This document shows positions 1 through 8,283 of a stretch of DNA of 64,000 bases, in pieces. Numbering within the stretch: position 1 is the stretch's first letter; each line of letters begins with the position of its first letter. Origin of the DNA: Polytrichum commune (Eukaryota > Streptophyta > Polytrichopsida > Polytrichales > Polytrichaceae); assembly GCA_950295325.1 (NCBI GenBank), contig OX485803.1, positions 75,719,554 through 75,783,553 of the forward strand, given 5' to 3'. The translations under genes and the position numbers were made by a program. Under the pieces are notes generated by a model. The model was given only the letters and a program-made list of their open reading frames with translations. It did not search any database and was not told the DNA's origin.

Positions 1-884
1 TTAAGATGTGCCTTTAACTTTTGAATTTCTAGTTGAAAGGAAATATTTTGTGCTACTATTCTCTCATTGCTTTCTCTCTTCTCTTTAGCAATCCTTTCTT
101 GTGTCTCCAACTTCATTTTTGTCATTGCAAGTTCTCTATCGGCCCGATCTGCTTCGAGTTTAAGCATTGTTTGTGATCGAGATTCTTCCATCTTCAAAAA
201 GGTTTGTGCAATTCCTTCCAACCCTTTCAACATATTTTCCTCGGCCTCATAATCTGGTATTTTTCTCTTTTGAGCGGCTTTTCGTCCCGATACATTAGGA
301 GAAATAGTTGCCGCAATCCTCGGTGTTAGCTTTTGTCGGGGAGTTTGCTCCATATGAATCTTTCGTCTTGGATATTTCCTTGGTGGAGTTTTGTATTTAT
401 CCATTTCAATTGGTTTGTTTAAGCCAAACCAAATGGCTCGCTAGGACCTCCATCATCAACTGCCTTAACTTCTTCTTCTAAATCTCCAACATCAATCGCA
501 CCTTGGATTCCTTAAGTTTTGAGTGTTTGACCCCATATTCTATCACATTGATCAAACCAAACCCATATAGAGGGAATGCCACCCGTTGCGTTTTTTTTCC
601 CCCTTTGCTTTTCACTTTCTTTTCAAACTATCAATTTGTAAAATTAGATTGTCCCTTGTGAATTGCACATTTGCCCTTTTGTTGAACTCATGCAACATTA
701 CTTGCCATTGATGCTTTGCTACTGGATTATAGTTTTGACCTATTTATTTTTCTTCATACATTGACAATAAAATCTCTATCAATGAGTCTGACCAAACTAC
801 TCCAAGACTTAACAAAGCTTCAGGATCATTGATGTTGTCCCAACCTTCACCTCGACCACCTCTATCTCTACCAACTTTAGCCAT
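1..884 (-). pseudogene. Broken Myb/SANT-like accessory gene of a PIF/Harbinger transposon (runs off left edge)
   Basis: Read on the minus strand from the ATG at 884, the frame gives MAKVGRDRGGRGEGWDN, then a Trp-rich helix segment (WSDSLIEILLSMYEEK), and after a stop at about 744-746 it continues recognisably with NPVAKHQWQVMLHEFNKR. This Trp-spaced pattern is that of the Myb/SANT-like DNA-binding protein that accompanies PIF/Harbinger transposases. Further stops and frame changes follow. The distal part (about 360 to 1) is open again and encodes a charged, probably coiled-coil tail (for example KMEESRSQTMLKLEADRADR), common at the C-terminus of this family. In live elements this protein helps the transposase bind the ends and enter the nucleus. 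It lies divergently from the transposase relic at 1343-2418, the usual arrangement. Several stops make it non-functional. The family call comes from pattern recognition, not a search. Confidence 0.6.
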
Positions 885-1342
885 GTTTAGACAATAATGA
901 TTTTTCAACAAGTACGTTAATTTACGTTGTTTTATATACATAGGTGTGAAGATAAATTTTTAACGCTTAAAAATAAAGATCAAAACTTAAAAAACTTAAA
1001 AAAATCATAATTAAAATAAAAAAACGTATCACAAATTCAAATTTTACGTAAGATCCAAATAATCTCAATCAAGAAATCCATAATTAAAAAAGTAGTTTAT
1101 ATCAACCAATTTATATGTAATTTATGACGGTTTTTTCCAAATTTCTTACACTTCAACGATAAGAGCATTCCAAAACAATGATACTTAATATTCGTGACTT
1201 TTATAATGACAATGAGGTGTATCCAATATTATGCATAATTTGGGTAGTTGCATATATCAAAAGTTTGAGACAAAGACGTAGAAACCTACATCTACCAAGA
1301 GAATGGTGGGTTTTTCCAAGATCGTTGCATCGATGAACTGCA

Positions 1343-2418
1343 ATGTATAACAATGTTTATAATATGAATGAAGATGTGAGGGATAGATTATGGATTCGCG
1401 ACTTTCGGGTGAAGTATGCTACCTTTTTGGAAATAGTTCAGCTTTTAAGCACATACATTCAACATCAACATACACGATACAGAGAAGCACTTTATGTCAC
1501 AAAATAAGTAGCTATGATATTACATAAATTGGCAAAAGGTCTTGATAATGTGGAGGTTGGTGAAATCTTTGCATGCGGGAGTTCCACTGTGTATAAATAT
1601 ACTTTATTGATATGTCATGCCTTAGCCGATAAGGACAAACTGTTAAGAAAAATATTAATATACCTTCAGGTCCTAGGCTTGCCAATATTATAGCAGGCTT
1701 CCACAATATCACTGGGCTACTAAATATGTGTGGGACAATAGACGGAACACATTACAAATTATGTCAGAAACCACCACAATCATTTATCCTAAGTGATTAT
1801 TGGTATAGACATGATATTTATAGTGATCTACTGCAAGATGTGTGTGACAGTGAAAATATTTTTTGGGATGTATGCGTGAGAGCTTCAGGAGGGACACATG
1901 ATGCGGCTCACTTAAGGCAAATTTTCTTCTACAAAAAATTAATGATGAAGGAAATATTGCAAGAACACGTTGTCACAATTGGAGGACAACAAATCTTACC
2001 ATATGTAGTGGGTAATTCTGCTTATCCTATTTTGACACGGATTCAGAAGTCTTTTAATGCAAGAATGATAGGATATGCTGATCAAAATGCATATGAGAAG
2101 AACATGAAGAAAGGACAAGTACAAATTGAGAACGCATTTGGAATATTGAAAAATAGATGGTCTATTCTAAAAAATATAAATGTGGGGGTACAATACGCAC
2201 CTCTTATAATGATTGTTTGTTGTGTTTTACACAATTTTTGTCGTATTAAAAATAATATTAGAGTTGTGGATGGAGAAGAATTGGAAGATGCAACGTTGAA
2301 CGACATTAACCTATACAGGCATAGACAAGCAATATCCGAGCAAGCTACATCTAGAGCATGCAATAAGATAAGAGACAGTTTATTTAGTTATTGGGAGGAA
2401 AATTTGAAAGGGATTTGA
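1343..2418 (+). pseudogene. PIF/Harbinger (ALP1-like) DDE transposase, degenerate
   Basis: The N-terminal helix-turn-helix region is readable from 1343 (FRVKYATFLEIVQLL..., later LAKGLDNVEVGEIFACGSST) but carries an in-frame stop at 1503-1505. A frameshift near 1655-1665 then moves the reading into the 230-codon frame that continues to 2418. That frame holds the Harbinger nuclease domain: CGTIDGTHYKL (first catalytic Asp), GNSAYP, and IENAFGILKNRW (catalytic Glu), then CCVLHNFCR. The middle motif is normally GDSAYP, so the second catalytic Asp is Asn here. The protein would cut element ends and insert at 3-bp TWA targets if intact; stop, frameshift and lost Asp each argue it is dead. It forms a divergent pair with the Myb-like relic on its left. 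Terminal inverted repeats of this copy were not located. Confidence 0.85.
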
Positions 2419-5029
2419 CTTTATATTTGTATAAAACATTGAGAGGATATTAATACAAGTTTTATTTTACCTCGTATTAATTGATTGTAATGGATATTAA
2501 TTAATTGTTGGTGTTATGAGGTTTGTTTATCTTAACTACATCTTCAAAATTGTATAACATCAACAAATCCATGATGAAACATCAAACATAAACCATAATG
2601 AAATTGAAGACAAGATCTCCCATGATTTAGTTCTGGTTATTGGAAGTGCATGTTCCTTGATTATTTATCCTGAACACATAAATTTATACAATTACTAGGA
2701 AAACTTAGATGTTTTTTAATGATAAAGAAAATATGCACATTAATTATGAATAAAATATTCACATGAGCTTTGACAACTAGCAAAAAACGACTACGGGCAC
2801 GACTTTAATTCACAACCAATCATGTACTTGCAATAAACTTATCTTACAATAAAAGGGTGTGTCTCTAAAAAGAGGCTTGTTCAAGACTTGCTTACTTTAA
2901 GTACATGGCCCTAGGCACATGCACTAGTGAACCAAAAAGAGAGAAAGATAAAATATTCACTTCAACAATGAATAAGACATTCGTACTTTATTGATAGCTA
3001 TGAGGAAGTTGGTTACAGGCGCAATTTGGTCACAAGTTGATTTGGTCATAAATATTTACTTCCAAGTGTGTAAAAAAATTCAAAGATGGAGTAGAGGAAA
3101 TGATGAGGAATGTAAGTTTTTTCATAATTTTATTTCATGTAATTAATTAGTTACATAACCCCAAAGAGGTACATAAGGGTTTACTCCTTACTTGTATGGG
3201 ACAACCTCCTCAATTTGAGCATCAATATATCCTACTTTGCAAACGAATGCACACAATAAACGATGAAATCAATGGCACCCAAAACGATAGTAAGTGGTGT
3301 GAGATAGCACCTATCCGGGCAATCATTGACTCCCACATATGACAACATCATTTTTAGGTGTTAACTTTTACAATTAGTCATTTAGGGTCCACAAAAGCAT
3401 CATTCTAATCTTACTCTATGCATTAGTAGTGGACATTCATCATTTTCAGTTTTTGTACCTGAAGTTAAAAAGATGAATTGGTTGAGTTCGAGAAAGAGCC
3501 AGTTGAACTAGACCTCATGAAACCTATCAATCATTCTAGAGGAATATAGAGAATATACCTCGAATTAATAAAGAAAAATGGAAAGTTCACACAACATGTA
3601 ACCAATCGAACTTGGAAAGAATAGAATTTTAACTAATCTTGCCAAATATCTCCGTGGACAATTAGTGAAATATGATATTTAGTGTGACATACTATTTGTA
3701 TTTACACGGTGCTAGATCCTTACTATGAACATGATCTTTTACCAAGTAAAGTTGTAAATGTTTCCCTAAACCCTAAACTAGCAATTTAACATTTGTTAGT
3801 AAAATATGAGATGTACAATAAATAAATATAGCATTGCGTAATTCCATATAGTAAGTTGTGCATAATTCCACATAGTAACATGTGCGTAATTCCACATAAT
3901 AACGCTTTGCAAGCAACTATTAATACAAAAAAAATTTATGTGTGAAGTTACGAATTAACAACGAACGAGTGAGCGGCGTGACTGCTGCGACAAGTCATTG
4001 CCGCTGCCAAAAACAGTACCAAACGGGACACCCTGCTAGTGGAAGCATGTGACTGGTCTCCCCATCAGCAGTCGTGGGCAAGGTAAAAGTTAACAAAATG
4101 AGTCAATTTTTTGTATGGGTTAGCAGCCTGAAACACAATGTTCGGTGGGAATATTTTTCAAAGACTGATGCATGGAAAATGTTGCAAGCCAACAAATAGC
4201 ACTTCATCCATCATTGATGCAACCTTCAAATGACATATCCTTCTTGTTGATGCCCTTATGTGGAAATCCCCTTCATTTTCTCAGTTCAAAGTTTTATTTA
4301 TTTACTTTTAATACCAATGGCGGGTATATAATTTTTTATAATCTAGAGTTGTTTCAACAGTTGTCATGATCTTAAGCAAAAACCAAGCTTTGACTTACCA
4401 AAAACGTTGCCCAAGCTTATACATATCTCAAAAAACTTTACGATTGGAGCGAAAGTGCCTAATGTCCAAAATGAAAGGTATTTTCTTTTAATGGGTGGAA
4501 ATATCTACTCGGGACTTAAAGTATCGAAGCATCATTTTTACGTCGTTATAATATGTTTTTATGACAATAATTTTATTTTTATTACAACATATTTATTTAT
4601 TACGTGAGACTTGGTTCCATAGTTCCTCTTTACAAGCATAAATGGTTTTTATTTTCAATTTTTTAACATGGTCCAACATGCTAGTAATGATACATGTCCT
4701 TCCAATTCTAAGACATAAGTTGTATTTAAATTCTAACATATGCATACCTTCTCATTTAAGCATTTTATTACAAATTTTTTTAAATAATTCAAAAAAGAAA
4801 GAATATCTAAAAAGTGAAAAACTTAACATGCCTCGTCTTACAATAAAAAAAAAATACAATCCGTTATTCCCTCATGATGAAACCTCTCAAACTTCAAAGG
4901 GAGATCCTTAAGGTATAATTCATCCTAGATATCCTATTTAGTGTAGTAGAAACACAAGGTACATGTCACATGTACAAATTATATCGTTCAATTTTTTGTA
5001 AAAAAAATTGTGAGAAGTTTTGCAAGCCA
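2419..5029. other. Gene-free stretch with decayed repeats
   Basis: No convincing coding region is seen. A minus-strand fragment of the long TA-target element family lies at about 2775-2907, and a minus-strand copy of the CCGGTT-rich family E at about 3480-3720 ends beside the motif GATATTTAGTGTG. The rest is AT-rich DNA with short random ORFs. Part of it may belong to the right flank of the Harbinger element. Confidence 0.5.
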
Positions 5030-5257
5030 CATCTTCGACACATTTAACAAGAAGTGAAAGACAAGTGAAGCCTAAAAGAATGGTCAAACTTGAATTTATT
5101 TCAAAACTGCATTTTTAAAGCATGTATTGAAAAAAAATCTGCACATTCACTTTTTGATGCATGGTCATTCTTGGTTCATATTCGGTTTACACCTAGTGAG
5201 GGGCCCTAGGCTTTCAAAACTAATTTTTTAAGAAGTCGGACCATTGAAAAAGGCCCT
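5030..5257 (+). repeat. Partial copy of the Harbinger-like element seen at 35889-36472
   Basis: The segment matches about 36180-36425 over much of its length. Shared landmarks in order are an AAGACAAG-type purine tract, GCATGGTCATTC, GGTTTACACCTAGTGAGGGG, a T-run, and GGACCATxGAAAAAGGC. It has the right half only, so it is truncated. Confidence 0.6.
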
Positions 5258-5306
5258 AAGTGGAGTGGCAAGCAAAAGATTTCAGTTGCCATCTTCGGCA
5301 CTACAC

Positions 5307-5310
5307 AAAA
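5307..5310 (-). terminator. Pol III T-run after tRNA-Phe
   Basis: Four A on the plus strand directly before 5311 give TTTT on the minus strand immediately after the 3' end of tRNA-Phe. It is the first T-run downstream of the tRNA-Val/tRNA-Phe pair. Confidence 0.7.
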
Positions 5311-5335
5311 TGCGGTGAGCGTGGATCGAACACGC

Positions 5336-5378
<43 letters not shown>

Positions 5379-5383
5379 CCCGC
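5311..5383 (-). tRNA. tRNA-Phe (GAA)
   Basis: The minus strand folds into a standard 73-nt cloverleaf. The acceptor stem is GCGGGGA with a 3' strand ending TCACCGC plus discriminator A. The D-arm is GCTCAGTTGGGAGAGC, the anticodon arm CAGACTGAAGATCTG with GAA in the loop, and the T-arm GCGTGTTCGATCCACGC. The internal B box GTTCGATCC is intact. No CCA is encoded and there is no intron, as expected for a nuclear tRNA gene. It decodes Phe codons in the cytosol. Its 5' end lies 15 bp after the 3' end of tRNA-Val, and a TTTT stop follows at once. Confidence 0.97.
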
Positions 5384-5398
5384 ATGGAGCGCAAGCAG

Positions 5399-5472
5399 TG
5401 TTTTCGCCCGGGTTCGAGCCGGAGACCTTCAGTGTGTTAGACTGATGTGATAACCAACTACACCACGAAAAC
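5399..5472 (-). tRNA. tRNA-Val (AAC)
   Basis: This is a 74-nt cloverleaf on the minus strand. The acceptor is GTTTTCG paired perfectly with CGAAAAC plus A. The D-arm contains GTGTAGTTGGTTATCAC. The anticodon arm is TCAGT-CTAACAC-ACTGA with anticodon AAC. The T-arm is TCCGG-CTCGAAC-CCGGG. The T-loop starts with C instead of the near-invariant T54 (plus-strand G at 5418), which also alters the B box. On the minus strand a CAA lies 8-10 nt upstream (5482-5480) and a TATA-like run 34-41 nt upstream, the usual plant pol III start signals. No T-run separates it from tRNA-Phe. Confidence 0.95.
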
Positions 5473-5479
5473 CGCGCAC

Positions 5480-5513
5480 TTGATGTTCAGGAGGGTGGGC
5501 TCAAATTATATAT
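5480..5513 (-). promoter_or_regulatory. Upstream pol III signals for the tRNA pair
   Basis: On the minus strand there is a TATA-like ATATATAA at about 5506-5513 and a CAA at 5480-5482, about 40 and 10 nt before tRNA-Val. Plant tRNA genes commonly have both. No such pair can fit in the 15-bp gap before tRNA-Phe. Confidence 0.45.
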
Positions 5514-5604
5514 TCTGAAAATAAAGTCGTTGAAAAGTTTTTATGGAATTTTGGCTGCAAACTCATTAAAGGGCGCTGTTGTTTATATTCATCTGATCAG
5601 AGTC

Positions 5605-6060
5605 CCAGTGTCCGGGGAGATTTTTGGGCATAACCAGTGAAGATCCTCATGTTTCCAAACCCAACCAATTACATGTTGTGATTTTTGCAGTTTTCCTTTA
5701 TTTATTTGAGGTATATTCCATAGCAGTGCCCATGAAGTTTTTAGGCATAGTCGGTGAAGATCCTAGTGATTCTAAATCCAACGGGTTACATGTTGACATC
5801 TTCCGGTTTTGCTTTATTCATTTGAGGCATATTGTTCTATAGATTCCTCTAAAACGATCGGTAACTCTCCTAAAGTATCCAACTTCAACCTGTTATTTCT
5901 CAAACTTAATCGGTTCATTTGTAACTGACCGTCGGTTCTTCCTGAGCAATGTTCTATAGAGTCCTCTCAAATGATGGGTAATTTTTCTGAAGTCTTGAGC
6001 TTCAACCAAGTATTTCTCAAACTCAATTGGTTCATTGGTACCTAGTGGACATGTTTCCAT
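5605..6060 (+). repeat. Family E repeat, two partial units in tandem
   Basis: The family is marked by CCGGTTACATGTTGACATC-like sequence, TTCCTCTAAAACGATCGGTAA, and CTCAAACTCAATCGGTTCAT. Here the left part appears twice (from 5605 and from about 5725) and the right part twice (to about 5940 and about 6060). Other copies lie near 3480, 31360, 32226, 33915, 35518 and 57820. No coding capacity is seen and the superfamily is unknown. Confidence 0.6.
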
Positions 6061-6154
6061 GTTCATTGTTATAGTCTATCCCAACTGAATTGTGACGTTA
6101 AGTAATTGGCATGTATTTATTAGGTTTAAAAGTAGATGTGTCTTAAGTGGTTAC

Positions 6155-6325
6155 TTTTTAAGACCAACCCACTACTCCTAGGATATGAAACACATGATTT
6201 AGTACAAGATGATTGGCAATTCCAAATCGAGGCCGTAGTCACTTTTCTTATATTGGTTGGAGCTCATATGAATGTCATATCTATTATCAAAGTGATGATT
6301 GTTGTGCTCATTAAATGGTCCTAGA
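6155..6325 (+). repeat. Family D (long TA-target element) fragment
   Basis: It shares with 11668-11972, 12386-12745, 31430-31545 and 41964-42330 the series CTCCTAGGATATGAAACACA, AGATGATTGGCAA, GGAGCTCATATGAAT and TGTGCTCATTAAATGG. It is a non-coding piece of a repeated element. Confidence 0.6.
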
Positions 6326-6524
6326 ATCTTATTCTTATTATAAATTTATCGCAATAACTCAAATTATATAAATAGATAATAATTCACAACAAAATTATTA
6401 ATACTTAAAACCTTGATAGATTTGTGCATAAATTCGATAGATAGTCCTTACTGTTGCAATCATGTGTGATGAAGCCGATGTGAGGTTGCAAAGATGTATG
6501 ATAGGCCATGCATGGGACACGCTA

Positions 6525-6871
6525 AGGTACGTAGGTGTTAGGTGAGGATTGGACTACCTATATCGATTGATGTGTGGTTAGGTGAGAGGATCAAAGAACA
6601 AACTCCATAAAGACACGCGTCTAGAAAAGATTAAACTATGTCTTCAAAATTCATTAACTACTCAACAATGAACACAATTGGGAAGACCTACGTATTTAGT
6701 TAAAGAATCAACAAACATTCACTTCCTAAAACCATAACTAAGTAGTTCAATCTATTTTTGGTTATAGCTTCGTCATAGATTTACCAATGCAACACAAATT
6801 GGAAGATGTAAACATAATCAATAAAAGATAGAGAACGAGAAAAAAACGAACTGAATACCTCCCACATACCT
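6525..6871 (-). mobile_element. Family C MITE with TA target duplication (C1)
   Basis: The element starts AGGTACGTAGGTGTT and ends CCTCCCACATACCT, an imperfect terminal inverted repeat flanked by TA on both sides (6523-6524 and 6872-6873). It is about 347 bp with no coding capacity. TA duplication suggests Tc1/mariner-type mobilisation. It is inverted relative to the copy at 28871-29238; C5 at 43070-43419 has the same orientation as C1. Confidence 0.75.
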
Positions 6872-6873
6872 TA

Positions 6874-7700
6874 GGCAACATGAGAAAAGCTAAAAGATTA
6901 GAAGTAAGAGATATTGTGGAGGTGATGTAATAGGGGGCCACACTTCAAATATGCAACAACGCATCATATGCAAATATTACCAATTTGCACAGGTGCCACG
7001 TGCCGGTGCGGCACAGGTTAAACTAGTGTTTTATAATCTAGGTGGATCTGGGGATTTCCAATATTCTGGGGATCTTGCTGTGGGGTACATATATCTTTTT
7101 GAACTCGAAAGTCTCCCTCTGTGTGCTGCTTTGGATTTCACAGTTCTCGGAGAGGTCAAAGACGGAGGCTTAAAGTGTGAGGACGGATTCGTCACCGTCA
7201 TCGGTCAATGTTGCTTTTGTATACATATCCTTTCCTTATACAACATCGGAGGAGGAATGCCTCCCGAACTTTCTGTCTTTCATGTTTTTCATTACATCTC
7301 AGCACTTGTCAGAAGCTCAGAGCATGAAACTAATCAAACAGTGAACTGCCTCCTATGTCGCCGAATTCTTTGAGAACATCTCTGCTTTTGTGTGCACACA
7401 ATTCTCCAGCCCCAATCGTGTGGAAGTAGCCATGGCTGTTACTTTTTAGCCTCGGCAGGCAATTTTTAGAATGTATCAGAACTTTAAGATTGGAAGCATT
7501 TGCAGAGGTGGGGACTTTCTATTCTCCTCATCAAATCTCGAATGTCTCTTGTAAGCTTATCACCGGTGTTTTCTTTCCTTCTTTCTCCGGAAGCACTTGT
7601 GGGTAGTGGTGGTGGTGGTCGTCGTCTGTAGCACAGTTTTGTGGTTTTGGAGTAAGGAAGGGCAGCACCTTTTCTGGGCCCTGAAATAAATGCATTATAA
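6874..7700. other. Upstream region of the thioesterase gene
   Basis: GC content rises after 6950. A 140-codon ORF (6951-7373, +) resembles no family I know and lacks clear splice or domain signals, so it is not called as a gene. It could be leader or promoter sequence. Confidence 0.35.
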
Positions 7701-7702
7701 TT

Positions 7703-8122
7703 GCACCTTTTGTTTTTGCACTTGTGCTTCCTTCAACCACGGGCTCGCATTCTGCAAGTAGTTTCGTCACTGAATTGGGGGGTTTGCACCTTTCTGTCAG
7801 TGGCAGGTCATGGTGTGTCTTTGAGTAGATTGGCTCCTGATGCTTAGAAATCTAAACGTTAAGGTTGAAGGGCTTGCATAGAAATTGTACTTTCTTCTTC
7901 TTCTTCTCCTTTTTTTTTTTTTTTTAAACAAATTCCTTTTCTGTTTGCACTTTATGCTCCATTCAACCTACGAGCTTGCATTCTGCAAGTAATTTCATTA
8001 CTTAGCGCTGAATCTTGTATTTTTCTGTCAGAGACAGGCCATGGTGTCTTTTATGTAGATTGGCTCAGACTGCTGCTTTAGAAATCTCAAATGTAATTTG
8101 TGGGGTTCAAGGGCTTACAAAG
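7703..8122 (+). repeat. Imperfect tandem duplication upstream of the thioesterase gene
   Basis: Two units offset by about 229 bp share GCATTCTGCAAGTA, TTTCTGTCAG, CAGGxCATGGTGT, GTAGATTGGCTC, TAGAAATCT and AGGGCTTxCA. The first runs from about 7703, the second from about 7932 to 8122. They are separated by a TTC-rich run and a poly-T tract. The second unit ends about 160 bp before the start codon. Confidence 0.7.
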
Positions 8123-8283
8123 TTTCTTAGTTTGTTTGTTGTGTGTGGCCTTGAATTTCTGCAGCGACCTGCATCAATTGCGTAAGTCGAAGCCGAAAGG
8201 AAGCAATCTTGAGCCGTCTGTCGGTGTGTGTGTAGAGTGTGAGCTTGTGAGGATTCGTTCGGTGATTAAACATTGAGGGTAAG

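Noticed and set aside
6951-7373. 140-codon plus-strand ORF before the thioesterase gene
   Set aside because: No domain, no splice partner and no homology I recognise; more likely leader or promoter DNA.
7703-8122. Possible CRISPR-like or regulatory array from repeated units
   Set aside because: Only two long diverged units without spacers; a plain tandem duplication in a plant nuclear genome.
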